This document shows, in pieces, positions 38,695-51,620 of a DNA stretch of 54,340 nt. Every line of letters starts with the position of its first letter. The stretch's first letter is position 1. A program made the position numbers and the translations under genes. The notes under the pieces were generated by a model. That model did not search any database. It saw only the letters and a list, made by a program, of their open reading frames with translations, and had not been told where the DNA came from. The stretch is from Rhodanobacteraceae bacterium (GTDB lineage: Bacteria > Pseudomonadota > Gammaproteobacteria > Xanthomonadales > Xanthomonadaceae), in the NCBI GenBank assembly GCA_024233975.1, contig JACKOX010000022.1, positions 1 to 54,340 on the forward strand, written 5' to 3'.

Positions 38695-38698
<4 letters not shown>
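37769..38698 (+). CDS. ArsR-family regulator fused to a SAM-dependent methyltransferase domain
   Basis: A 309-residue protein from GTG 37769 with GGAAGGA just upstream. Residues 1-90 form an ArsR winged helix (LLSDPTRVRLLALLDRDELTVAELAQITGLAQPRVSTHLARLKEAGL) without the metal-binding cysteine motif of metal sensors. Residues about 135-300 form a class I methyltransferase with SAM motif I VLDIASGDGLMAELLAP and acidic loop CIDAS. This architecture next to metH matches SahR-type regulators that sense S-adenosylhomocysteine and control methionine-cycle genes. It overlaps metH by GTGA. Ligand and target are inferred from context. Confidence 0.88.
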
Positions 38699-42429
<3,731 letters not shown>

Positions 42430-42649
42430 TGGAGACAGCGGAGAATATCCACGCCAACCCGCTCTCAACCATCACGCTGCCCAACGCTCACCTGACGGTA
42501 GCGCAAGCGACCGAGATCGGCCACAAGCAGTCACTCGCCAGGACCAGTACGCACCCACGAATCCAACCGACCGAAGGTTCCAGTCAACACCCGGAGCCGG
42601 CAAACTCACGCCACCTCCGGGATCCACGCCCGATTAGAAAACAGAAATT

Positions 42650-44143
42650 TTAGTTGGCACTGCGGGACAAGACCCCAAGCCCCATTGCTATAACCAGCAG
42701 CGCTAGCAGACACAGTTTCAGAGCATCGCTGGCCGGGATGATGGCTGCTCCCTTTATTGGCAGCGGAACACTGGCCGACGGCACACTGGCACTTGAGGCA
42801 TCGTTGTCGGGCGTGGGGTCGAAGATGTCGCTCCACACGCTGGCGATATTGATCAGTGGGTCCGGACCGGCATAGTCAGCGGGAATCTCGAACACCGTGG
42901 TCACGGTGCGGGATGCGCCGACGGCAAGGTCGCCCAATGCACAGGGGAATGGCGTCGAGCAGTCACCGCTGTTGGAAACGAACAACAATCCTAGCGGTGC
43001 CGGATCATCCAGAATCGTATTGATGGCCGGGTCCGGGCCGTTGTTGGTGACGATGAGGTCGAAGCTGATCTGGGTACCACTGCGGAACTGTGCCGGACCC
43101 AGCTTCTCGATCGCCAGATCGGCAACCGGCGGCACCGGCACAACGACCGTCGACGCCGCGCTGGCGTGGACGGCACCCGCAATGATCGCGTTCGCCGAGG
43201 CGTTGACGCTGTTCAACACCTGCCCATAGGCTTCGTCAGCCGTACGAATACTGTAGTCAGCCGTGCAGATCACGCTGTCCAGCGAATCCAATGTACCGCC
43301 TCCAAGACCACTGAAGGCAGCGCCGGTCAAGGTGGTCGCCGCACAGCTAATCGCCGTGTCGATGCGCGACGGATCAGGTTCGATCAGGTTCACCGCATCA
43401 AGATCCTCACCGCCGGCGTTCTTGACCAGGAAGCTGTAGCGCAGCAGGTCGCCCACCGATGCGGTGTTGCTGTTGTCCGGATCGGTGACCAGATCCGGGC
43501 TCTTGAACACATGAAGGCTTGCAGCACCGGCAAGATTCTGGGTCAACGTCACGTCGGACGCTGCCACGGAACGGGCGCTATCGTCCTGCCCCGTCACCTG
43601 CACGGTATTGATGACGACACCACTGGTAGCGTCTGGGTTGCTGATCACATGGCTGTCAATACAGACCATGTGAGCACCGACAGCCAAGCTGGTGCCGGGA
43701 CAGGCCACTACACCGTCGCTGTCGCTGAGGGAAAGCCCGCTGAGTGCTGCCGGACCAGCGTTGATCACCGTGTAGTGGTAGTTGATGACCTCGCCCTCAT
43801 CCAGCAGACCATCACTATCGGCATCCCCATGAATCGCGCCGGCTGCGACCAGAACGATGCCCTGCCCCGGCACGGCATCCACTGATCGCACGGTCTTCGC
43901 CCAATGCACGGCTGCAGCGCCCTTGGTGGATACGCGATACGCGACCTCGCTGCCGCCATCATCCCGCGAACCCGGCAACGTTGCGTTGGCTGTACCAGCC
44001 ATGACGGCGAGTCCTGAAAGCAACAACAGTTTTGCCATGCTGTGCCAGCCAAACACGCGGTGGCTGGCAGCTATCGAGAGACCGCTATTGCCTGTCATTC
44101 CTGAGTACACGGACCCGAAATGACATCCTGTCATGCTGCTCAT
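42650..44143 (-). CDS. Secreted DUF11-domain protein with C-terminal hydrophobic sorting-like tail
   Basis: A 497-residue protein. The start at 44143 overlaps the stop of the giant protein upstream (ATGA) and has GGAG seven bases before it. This makes an unusually long signal-peptide n-region before the hydrophobic core (MAKLLLLSGLAVMAGTANA, cleavage near residue 55); ATG 44038 would give a normal signal peptide. DUF11-type beta-sandwich domains follow, clearest at DLAIEKLGPAQFRSGTQISF...TNNGPDPA. The C-terminus, IPASDALKLCLLALLVIAMG followed by basic residues, resembles the IPTL/PEP-CTERM class of sorting tails. It is probably surface-exposed or retained in the envelope. Confidence 0.8.
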   Translation of the reverse strand: MSSMTGCHFGSVYSGMTGNSGLSIAASHRVFGWHSMAKLLLLSGLAVMAGTANATLPGSRDDGGSEVAYRVSTKGAAAVHWAKTVRSVDAVPGQGIVLVAAGAIHGDADSDGLLDEGEVINYHYTVINAGPAALSGLSLSDSDGVVACPGTSLAVGAHMVCIDSHVISNPDATSGVVINTVQVTGQDDSARSVAASDVTLTQNLAGAASLHVFKSPDLVTDPDNSNTASVGDLLRYSFLVKNAGGEDLDAVNLIEPDPSRIDTAISCAATTLTGAAFSGLGGGTLDSLDSVICTADYSIRTADEAYGQVLNSVNASANAIIAGAVHASAASTVVVPVPPVADLAIEKLGPAQFRSGTQISFDLIVTNNGPDPAINTILDDPAPLGLLFVSNSGDCSTPFPCALGDLAVGASRTVTTVFEIPADYAGPDPLINIASVWSDIFDPTPDNDASSASVPSASVPLPIKGAAIIPASDALKLCLLALLVIAMGLGVLSRSAN

Positions 44144-47100
44144 TGGAACGCTCCGTAAATCGCGGTACTGGTGGAGGACACGACCTCGTCCGATTCACCA
44201 CTGGCTGTGGTCGTCGCCGTATTCACCACACGCCCCCGATTAACATCCGACGGCGTGAGTGTATGCGTCGCAAAACACATCACCGAATCGCCGACTGCCA
44301 GCAAGCTCAATGCGCCCGATCCGAAGGAACTGGCAAAGATCTCGCCATTGATCCATACCCTGATCGACTGCCCGCCCAGTGTCATGTCGTCACAGACGAG
44401 GTCGGTCACTTGAGGATCCAACAGATACAACGTCTGCAGATCTTGGCTGCCAATGTTCTCGATCAGGAAGCCGTAGCTAAGTACGTCGCCAACATCGCCG
44501 AAGTGATTACCGTTTAGATCGACGCCCAGCTCCACCACTTTGTGCAAACGAATCGCCGCTTGACCCGGAGTAACACTCTGGCAGGCATCGCTGGAAGGCA
44601 GCCCGGTGCCCGCCAGGCTTGCCGTATTGAACAGACCATGGCCGGGACTCCCGTTGCAGGCCGCATCCACGAGTTCGTCAGCGGAAACGCGCAGCGACAT
44701 ACTGATGCGGTAGCTATGGGTTGCGCCGCTGGCGATCAGTACGCCGGCGTCCGATATCTGCTGCCCGCCACCATTGACCGGCACGTAGCTGCCTCCGGCC
44801 AGAACCGGGTTCACGATGCCGCCGGTGGTCGTGACCATCGCCACACCGTTGAAGTCCACGCCACTGATCGGAAAGTCAGTCGTATCGGTCAACGTGTAAT
44901 ACGTGTCATGCAACTCCGCACTGGTGACCTCGATCAGCCAGGTCACTCGATAGCTGCCTGGGCCGATCGTCTGGTAGGCGTCAACCGATTTCTGCACGCT
45001 CAATGCGGGATCACCCAACGGGTGGTTCGTCGTGCAGCCGCCTGGCGTCGAACACGTCGGGTCCGGTGCGCCCGGATCACCCGGATCGCCACCGCCCGTC
45101 GCCGTGATCGCATTGCCCACCGATACCGTCGCGTCGGTGTCCACCGTCGCCGTGTATTCCACTGCGTACGTCCCCGGCACCGCACCCGCCGGCAGCGTGA
45201 ACAGCAGCGGGTTGCCCGCCGTGTTCGCCGTGAACGAACCCGGGACCGTCACCGTCCCGAACGTCAGGCCCGCGCCCAGCGTGTCGCTCACCACCACGTC
45301 GCTCAGCGTCGCCGAGTTCGCCACCGTCACCGTCACCGTGTACGTCAGCAGCTGGCCCGCCGTCACCGACGTCCCGCTCACCGGGTCCGCACTCTTGGCG
45401 ATCGTCACCGTCGGGTCCGTCAACGGGTGGTTCGTCGTGCAGCCGCCTGGCGTCGAACACGTCGGGTCCGGTGCGCCCGGATCACCCGGATCGCCACCGC
45501 CCGTCGCCGTGATCGCATTGCCCACCGATACCGTCGCGTCGGTGTCCACCGTCGCCGTGTATTCCACTGCGTACGTCCCCGGCACCGCACCCGCCGGCAG
45601 CGTGAACAGCAGCGGGTTGCCCGCCGTGTTCGCCGTGAACGAACCCGGGACCGTCACCGTCCCGAACGTCAGGCCCGCGCCCAGCGTGTCGCTCACCACC
45701 ACGTCGCTCAGCGTCGCCGAGTTCGCCACCGTCACCGTCACCGTGTACGTCAGCAGCTGGCCCGCCGTCACCGACGTCCCGCTCACCGGGTCCGCACTCT
45801 TGGCGATCGTCACCGTCGGGTCCGTCAACGGGTGGTTCGTCGTGCAGCCGCCTGGCGTCGAACACGTCGGGTCCGGTGCGCCCGGATCACCCGGATCGCC
45901 ACCGCCCGTCGCCGTGATCGCATTGCCCACCGATACCGTCGCGTCGGTGTCCACCGTCGCCGTGTATTCCACTGCGTACGTCCCCGGCACCGCACCCGCC
46001 GGCAGCGTGAACAGCAGCGGGTTGCCCGCCGTGTTCGCCGTGAACGAACCCGGGACCGTCACCGTCCCGAACGTCAGGCCCGCGCCCAGCGTGTCGCTCA
46101 CCACCACGTCGCTCAGCGTCGCCGAGTTCGCCACCGTCACCGTCACCGTGTACGTCAGCAGCTGGCCCGCCGTCACCGACGTCCCGCTCACCGGGTCCGC
46201 ACTCTTGGCGATCGTCACCGTCGGGTCCGTCAACGGGTGGTTCGTCGTGCAGCCGCCTGGCGTCGAACACGTCGGGTCCGGTGCGCCCGGATCACCCGGA
46301 TCGCCACCGCCCGTCGCCGTGATCGCATTGCCCACCGATACCGTCGCGTCGGTGTCCACCGTCGCCGTGTATTCCACTGCGTACGTCCCCGGCACCGCAC
46401 CCGCCGGCAGCGTGAACAGCAGCGGGTTGCCCGCCGTGTTCGCCGTGAACGAACCCGGGACCGTCACCGTCCCGAACGTCAGGCCCGCGCCCAGCGTGTC
46501 GCTCACCACCACGTCGCTCAGCGTCGCCGAGTTCGCCACCGTCACCGTCACCGTGTACGTCAGCAGCTGGCCCGCCGTCACCGACGTCCCGCTCACCGGG
46601 TCCGCACTCTTGGCGATCGTCACCGTCGGGTCCGTCAACGGGTGGTTCGTCGTGCAGCCGCCTGGCGTCGAACACGTCGGGTCCGGTGCGCCCGGATCAC
46701 CCGGATCGCCACCGCCCGTCGCCGTGATCGCATTGCCCACCGATACCGTCGCGTCGGTGTCCACCGTCGCCGTGTATTCCACTGCGTACGTCCCCGGCAC
46801 CGCACCCGCCGGCAGCGTGAACAGCAGCGGGTTGCCCGCCGTGTTCGCCGTGAACGAACCCGGGACCGTCACCGTCCCGAACGTCAGGCCCGCGCCCAGC
46901 GTGTCGCTCACCACCACGTCGCTCAGCGTCGCCGAGTTCGCCACCGTCACCGTCACCGTGTACGTCAGCAGCTGGCCCGCCGTCACCGACGTCCCGCTCA
47001 CCGGGTCCGCACTCTTGGCGATCGTCACCGTCGGGTCCGTCAACGGGTGGTTCGTCGTGCAGCCGCCTGGCGTCGAACACGTCGGGTCCGGTGCGCCCGG

Positions 47101-50100
47101 ATCACCCGGATCGCCACCGCCCGTCGCCGTGATCGCATTGCCCACCGATACCGTCGCGTCGGTGTCCACCGTCGCCGTGTATTCCACTGCGTACGTCCCC
47201 GGCACCGCACCCGCCGGCAGCGTGAACAGCAGCGGGTTGCCCGCCGTGTTCGCCGTGAACGAACCCGGGACCGTCACCGTCCCGAACGTCAGGCCCGCGC
47301 CCAGCGTGTCGCTCACCACCACGTCGCTCAGCGTCGCCGAGTTCGCCACCGTCACCGTCACCGTGTACGTCAGCAGCTGGCCCGCCGTCACCGACGTCCC
47401 GCTCACCGGGTCCGCACTCTTGGCGATCGTCACCGTCGGGTCCGTCAACGGGTGGTTCGTCGTGCAGCCGCCTGGCGTCGAACACGTCGGGTCCGGTGCG
47501 CCCGGATCACCCGGATCGCCACCGCCCGTCGCCGTGATCGCATTGCCCACCGATACCGTCGCGTCGGTGTCCACCGTCGCCGTGTATTCCACTGCGTACG
47601 TCCCCGGCACCGCACCCGCCGGCAGCGTGAACAGCAGCGGGTTGCCCGCCGTGTTCGCCGTGAACGAACCCGGGACCGTCACCGTCCCGAACGTCAGGCC
47701 CGCGCCCAGCGTGTCGCTCACCACCACGTCGCTCAGCGTCGCCGAGTTCGCCACCGTCACCGTCACCGTGTACGTCAGCAGCTGGCCCGCCGTCACCGAC
47801 GTCCCGCTCACCGGGTCCGCACTCTTGGCGATCGTCACCGTCGGGTCCGTCAACGGGTGGTTCGTCGTGCAGCCGCCTGGCGTCGAACACGTCGGGTCCG
47901 GTGCGCCCGGATCACCCGGATCGCCACCGCCCGTCGCCGTGATCGCATTGCCCACCGATACCGTCGCGTCGGTGTCCACCGTCGCCGTGTATTCCACTGC
48001 GTACGTCCCCGGCACCGCACCCGCCGGCAGCGTGAACAGCAGCGGGTTGCCCGCCGTGTTCGCCGTGAACGAACCCGGGACCGTCACCGTCCCGAACGTC
48101 AGGCCCGCGCCCAGCGTGTCGCTCACCACCACGTCGCTCAGCGTCGCCGAGTTCGCCACCGTCACCGTCACCGTGTACGTCAGCAGCTGGCCCGCCGTCA
48201 CCGACGTCCCGCTCACCGGGTCCGCACTCTTGGCGATCGTCACCGTCGGGGCAGGAACACTGGTCTCTACCGGCGGACCACTCTCGCAATCACCGACAGT
48301 AACGCAGTCAGGGTCGCCGGCACCCGTAACTGATGCGGTGTTGCTGATGGTATCCCCAGCCAATGACGCCGCTGGCGTGACGGGAATGGTAAAGCTCACC
48401 GGCGGATCCGAGAGTTCCAGATCCACTGCCGGAATTGTGCAGACCACAGTCTGGCTAGCGGGGGGATTGAGAACGCAGGCTGCAGGGAGGACGCCGATGG
48501 TCAGTCCGACGGGAATCGTGTCGGTGACCTGAGCATCCGTCGTCGCGTCAGCGGTGCCAGTGTTGTTGACGCTTATGACATAGTCGTACGGCACACCTAC
48601 CTGAGCGGTCGCCGGACCGCTTTTCTGGATATCAAGGTTCGGCCGGTTCACCGGGTGCTGGAGGCTGCAGGCCCCGCAGCCTGGAGGATTGCCGCCACCA
48701 CCGGTCGCAGTAACGTTGTTCTGAACGCTGTTGCCGGCATTGGCATCCACCGACGCCGTATAGGTCACGGTATAGGTGCCTACTGCCGTAGCGGCCGGCA
48801 GCTCACAACTGAGGCTGCCGCTGCAACTGAAATTTGGATGACTCCCTATAACGCTGCCGAAGGCAAGTCCGGCACCCAAGACGTCATCCAGCGTCAGTGT
48901 GGCCGTCAACGGCGCATTGGAGATGTTGACTTGTAGCGTATAGGTAATGACATCTCCGACGTTGACGGCGGAGCCCGCCGACGGGCTGGCGCTCTTGCCC
49001 ACGTTAACCACCGGTTGCGCGACAGCCGTCTCGGCACTGGCCGTGTTCGATGCGACATCATTGTTCTCATTGGCGGCCTGGATTCCGGTATCAACCGGAA
49101 TCGGGCCGGCATTGCTCAGGGCCACTACGTAGTTGAAGTTGAACACCAGCGAGTCGCCGGGAGCCAGTGTGGTCGGCATGCCGGTGAACGTGACGTCACA
49201 ACTTGGCGGACCGTTGTAAGTCGCACTCACGCCAGGCGGCAGCAGGGTGAAGTTGACCGATGCCGGGCAGGTGCTTGGATCCAACGGATTACCGATGGCC
49301 ACGCTATAGGTCACGCCGTTGGCCGCGCCATCACCCGCGTTATTGAAGCTGAAACTGCCGTAGGCCGTACCGCCAGGAAGCACCTCTGAAGTGACGCTCA
49401 CCTGGGTGCCTACATCCACACCTACTGCCGGGTCGATGATCTCGATTGGTAGTTCCAGTACTGGAGAGCGCTCAAGCGCCCACAAGTCCAGGCCCTTGGC
49501 GGTGGCGAAGAACTCGTTGGCGTTGTTGTTGCAGTCGGTATTTGAATCGCTTGATCCAGTCCAACGGCGATAGTAGTTGTTCGGCCCTCCAGCGCTGGAA
49601 TCCACGCCAACCAGCGAAAAAGCCGGTGCCGGCTGCGCGATGGGACTCGCGGCGCCACACAGGTGCCCATTCAGCGCACCAACCAGAGTACCGTTCGCGG
49701 TCCGATACCCACGATCATCGTAGTAGACGGTGAAGCGATCAGCTGGCTGGAACCCATTGAGTTTCTCCAGCGTCGGCCCGCCCCAGCTGTTGCCCTCCAC
49801 GTCCAGCATCGGGAAGTGGATCTCACCATTTCGGCCATAGATTCGGAAATCGTAGTTCCCGGCCGGGAACGGAATGCCGTTGTTGTTCATTCCATCCCAA
49901 AGCACGGAATGGCTTCCTGTCAAGGCCGTGCCGGTAAGTACCCGGTTGCTGACGTTGGCTGGATCGAAATCGACGCCATCCAGGCTGATCACGATTTCGT
50001 AGGTAAGGGTGTTCTGCGTGTCGAAGGTGAACACACCGCCCGCTGACACGGTGGACTGATTGCCGCTGATGTTGCCGACGAAGTCCGGGTTCTGCAGCAG

Positions 50101-51117
50101 CGGCTGCGCAGGTGCCAATGGAAGCGCCAAGGCCGTTAGGACACGGTTGATCTCGGCAGCATTGGGGCCTCCAGGGTCAACGTTGCTGAAAAAGATCGGG
50201 TACTCCGGGGCCTGGGCGGAGACCCCTGCGGTGAAGGAAGGGCCACTGCCTACTGTCTGATTGCTGCCGCGAACGTCGCGGTAGAGCGGTCGCCCGTCGT
50301 CGACGAAACCCTGGGAGTTCGCATAGAACGTCGCGCGATTCGGGTCCAGGTTGCGGAAGGTCTGCTTGTAGCGGAAACCGTCGCTCGAGACGACATAAAG
50401 CGCATTGCGCAGGTATCGTGCGTTGCTATTGAGGTACACCGACCAGGCGTACGTGAACACCCGTCCATTCAGGTCGCCGAGCGAACTCACATTGCTTCGT
50501 ACAGTCACGTCCCAGGCGGATACTCGGTTACCGTTCAACACCTCCGGATTGCTGATGGAGGCGCTGTTAGTGCTGCCAGTATTGGCGGCTGTGAATCGCA
50601 CACCATAAATGCCCGTCGATGGGGCCACATACCAGCACGGGTTGAAGCCGTTGGCGACGGTTGCCGACCCATCGGCGCTGTTCGGCCCGGCCAACTCTTC
50701 GTTGCGGCTAGCAATGTAGCCTCGTCCTGATTGCGAGCTGCAGGTGAAGCTGGCCACTCCTGGAATAGTCTCGTTGCCCTTCGCCCCGAACAACTGCGGG
50801 TTGTAGACAAAGATGTTCCCGCTATTGTTGCGATTGCGGGAGCCGAGGAGGATCACCTCGCCAGCTTGGGCATAGACATAGATGAACTGGCGGGTGCTCA
50901 CGACGCCGGCATTGAGCGTCGTACTCACATCCATCACCCCGCGATTTCCGGTGGACCCGTCACCACTGGCCGGATGCAGCGTGCGTGTCCCCTCCGCATG
51001 CGCAGAGGGCGCGGGGCATAGCGTCACGGCCAACAACAGGATTGCGACAATGGCAACACCACCAATCGACTGCGCGCGCGCGCGCAGCCGCCCCTGAAAC
51101 GATGACATTGAATCCAT
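44140..51117 (-). CDS. Giant secreted repeat protein with eight identical DUF11-like domains
   Basis: About 2325 residues from ATG 51117, preceded by GGGGGAAG; the frame begins 12 codons earlier at 51153. Signal peptide 1-41 (ends SAHA). The N-terminal 500 residues are unrecognised apart from a FlgD-like Ig element (HSVLWDGMNNNGIPFPAGNY, about residue 400). Divergent DUF11 domains follow (NVGKSASPSAGSAVNVGD; PNLDIQKSGPATAQVGVP). Eight copies of a 135-residue domain cover about residues 957-2034, then two C-terminal domains (ALSVQKSVDAYQ; AIRLHKVVELG). There is no C-terminal anchor. Such proteins usually act as adhesins or matrix/surface filaments; the role here is inferred. It is coupled to the second DUF11 gene. 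Confidence 0.85.
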   Translation of the reverse strand: MDSMSSFQGRLRARAQSIGGVAIVAILLLAVTLCPAPSAHAEGTRTLHPASGDGSTGNRGVMDVSTTLNAGVVSTRQFIYVYAQAGEVILLGSRNRNNSGNIFVYNPQLFGAKGNETIPGVASFTCSSQSGRGYIASRNEELAGPNSADGSATVANGFNPCWYVAPSTGIYGVRFTAANTGSTNSASISNPEVLNGNRVSAWDVTVRSNVSSLGDLNGRVFTYAWSVYLNSNARYLRNALYVVSSDGFRYKQTFRNLDPNRATFYANSQGFVDDGRPLYRDVRGSNQTVGSGPSFTAGVSAQAPEYPIFFSNVDPGGPNAAEINRVLTALALPLAPAQPLLQNPDFVGNISGNQSTVSAGGVFTFDTQNTLTYEIVISLDGVDFDPANVSNRVLTGTALTGSHSVLWDGMNNNGIPFPAGNYDFRIYGRNGEIHFPMLDVEGNSWGGPTLEKLNGFQPADRFTVYYDDRGYRTANGTLVGALNGHLCGAASPIAQPAPAFSLVGVDSSAGGPNNYYRRWTGSSDSNTDCNNNANEFFATAKGLDLWALERSPVLELPIEIIDPAVGVDVGTQVSVTSEVLPGGTAYGSFSFNNAGDGAANGVTYSVAIGNPLDPSTCPASVNFTLLPPGVSATYNGPPSCDVTFTGMPTTLAPGDSLVFNFNYVVALSNAGPIPVDTGIQAANENNDVASNTASAETAVAQPVVNVGKSASPSAGSAVNVGDVITYTLQVNISNAPLTATLTLDDVLGAGLAFGSVIGSHPNFSCSGSLSCELPAATAVGTYTVTYTASVDANAGNSVQNNVTATGGGGNPPGCGACSLQHPVNRPNLDIQKSGPATAQVGVPYDYVISVNNTGTADATTDAQVTDTIPVGLTIGVLPAACVLNPPASQTVVCTIPAVDLELSDPPVSFTIPVTPAASLAGDTISNTASVTGAGDPDCVTVGDCESGPPVETSVPAPTVTIAKSADPVSGTSVTAGQLLTYTVTVTVANSATLSDVVVSDTLGAGLTFGTVTVPGSFTANTAGNPLLFTLPAGAVPGTYAVEYTATVDTDATVSVGNAITATGGGDPGDPGAPDPTCSTPGGCTTNHPLTDPTVTIAKSADPVSGTSVTAGQLLTYTVTVTVANSATLSDVVVSDTLGAGLTFGTVTVPGSFTANTAGNPLLFTLPAGAVPGTYAVEYTATVDTDATVSVGNAITATGGGDPGDPGAPDPTCSTPGGCTTNHPLTDPTVTIAKSADPVSGTSVTAGQLLTYTVTVTVANSATLSDVVVSDTLGAGLTFGTVTVPGSFTANTAGNPLLFTLPAGAVPGTYAVEYTATVDTDATVSVGNAITATGGGDPGDPGAPDPTCSTPGGCTTNHPLTDPTVTIAKSADPVSGTSVTAGQLLTYTVTVTVANSATLSDVVVSDTLGAGLTFGTVTVPGSFTANTAGNPLLFTLPAGAVPGTYAVEYTATVDTDATVSVGNAITATGGGDPGDPGAPDPTCSTPGGCTTNHPLTDPTVTIAKSADPVSGTSVTAGQLLTYTVTVTVANSATLSDVVVSDTLGAGLTFGTVTVPGSFTANTAGNPLLFTLPAGAVPGTYAVEYTATVDTDATVSVGNAITATGGGDPGDPGAPDPTCSTPGGCTTNHPLTDPTVTIAKSADPVSGTSVTAGQLLTYTVTVTVANSATLSDVVVSDTLGAGLTFGTVTVPGSFTANTAGNPLLFTLPAGAVPGTYAVEYTATVDTDATVSVGNAITATGGGDPGDPGAPDPTCSTPGGCTTNHPLTDPTVTIAKSADPVSGTSVTAGQLLTYTVTVTVANSATLSDVVVSDTLGAGLTFGTVTVPGSFTANTAGNPLLFTLPAGAVPGTYAVEYTATVDTDATVSVGNAITATGGGDPGDPGAPDPTCSTPGGCTTNHPLTDPTVTIAKSADPVSGTSVTAGQLLTYTVTVTVANSATLSDVVVSDTLGAGLTFGTVTVPGSFTANTAGNPLLFTLPAGAVPGTYAVEYTATVDTDATVSVGNAITATGGGDPGDPGAPDPTCSTPGGCTTNHPLGDPALSVQKSVDAYQTIGPGSYRVTWLIEVTSAELHDTYYTLTDTTDFPISGVDFNGVAMVTTTGGIVNPVLAGGSYVPVNGGGQQISDAGVLIASGATHSYRISMSLRVSADELVDAACNGSPGHGLFNTASLAGTGLPSSDACQSVTPGQAAIRLHKVVELGVDLNGNHFGDVGDVLSYGFLIENIGSQDLQTLYLLDPQVTDLVCDDMTLGGQSIRVWINGEIFASSFGSGALSLLAVGDSVMCFATHTLTPSDVNRGRVVNTATTTASGESDEVVSSTSTAIYGAFQ
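45016..48250. repeat. Tandem array of eight 405-bp units inside the giant DUF11 gene
   Basis: The unit is 405 bp (135 codons), repeated head to tail eight times; the last copy lacks only its final five bases. Copies look identical at the nucleotide level: the translations in three different frames repeat without change at 405-bp steps (from 45077, 45482, 45887, 46292, 46697, 47102, 47507 and 47912). Each unit encodes one Ig-like DUF11 domain beginning DPTVTIAKSADPVSG and ending TCSTPGGCTTNHPLT. The lack of any silent differences implies recent expansion or continuing homogenisation. Copy number in an assembly from short reads may be wrong. Confidence 0.97.
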
Positions 51118-51620
51118 GCTGAACTTCCCCCAGCGGAGCCAGCCATAGCGCATCAGGCGGCAATCACCGCAGACGGCCTGACTCTGATGACCGAAAATCC
51201 AAAGGCAGAATCAAGCGCCCCGAAACGGAAGCACGCTCTGAAAACCATCTATCCAGACAAAAATACCGTCTATCTGGACAATGATGCCTTTGGTCGCAAT
51301 TAGGGATTGTAGTCGCTGAGTGTCACAAGCCCGGGTTTTATCACCCGAGTGCCTGTAAACATTTGTGTCTTCTACTGTGCGGCCCGGTATCAATGCCCGC
51401 GTCCCGATACTCGGAATAGCCGAGTGTCCCCAACAGTTGGCGCTCTTCGCTTGTCGCGGTTGAGTGGGTGAACAAGGGCGGTAGTTCCGTCGTGTCGTAG
51501 ACACCGAAGGACCGTTTTGGGTCGGGTAGGGCCTGTCGACGAGTTGGTGTTTTGGCTTGGAACGGGCGAGTTGATCGAGTCATGTCGCCACGCCGACTCA
51601 AACGATCATAGAGAATTGAT
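51118..51620. other. 503-bp stretch without a convincing gene, upstream of the giant DUF11 gene
   Basis: It contains the leader of the DUF11 operon. At 51248-51281 there is a direct repeat (TCTATCCAGACAA and TCTATCTGGACAA, 21 bp apart). A minus-strand ORF at 51341-51583 (80 residues, with SFGVYDTTELPPLFTHS) lacks a good ribosome-binding site and is doubtful. Composition is less GC-rich than the core genes. No tRNA or transposon end was seen. Confidence 0.5.
51248..51281 (-). promoter_or_regulatory. Phased direct repeat in the DUF11 operon leader
   Basis: Two 13-nt half-sites, TCTATCCAGACAA (51248-51260) and TCTATCTGGACAA (51269-51281), differ at two positions and are spaced 21 bp, i.e. two helical turns, on the same face of the DNA. 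They lie about 130-165 bp upstream of the giant gene's ATG. This is the arrangement of tandem response-regulator or activator sites. No regulator gene is adjacent. Confidence 0.4.

Noticed and set aside
42590..42621. CCCGGAG/CTCCGGG inverted repeat between metH and the DUF11 gene as a terminator
   Set aside because: The 18-nt loop and missing T-tract make it too weak to call.
45016..48250. The tandem array considered as a CRISPR or satellite array
   Set aside because: The 405-bp units are contiguous without spacers and encode one protein domain each.
44542..48333. Plus-strand open frame of 1263 codons, extremely Arg/His-rich, antisense to the DUF11 array
   Set aside because: It is open only because a 405-bp unit, a multiple of three, is repeated without a stop in that frame. 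Composition is unlike any protein and there is no ribosome-binding site.
45032..48532. Second plus-strand open frame of 1166 codons, Val/Ser/Thr/Pro-rich, over the same array
   Set aside because: It is the mirror of the real minus-strand gene. The minus frame has a signal peptide, recognisable DUF11 domains and unique flanking domains.
51341..51583. 80-codon minus-strand ORF downstream of the 68-residue ORF
   Set aside because: No convincing ribosome-binding site or domain; kept only as a remark in the intergenic entry.
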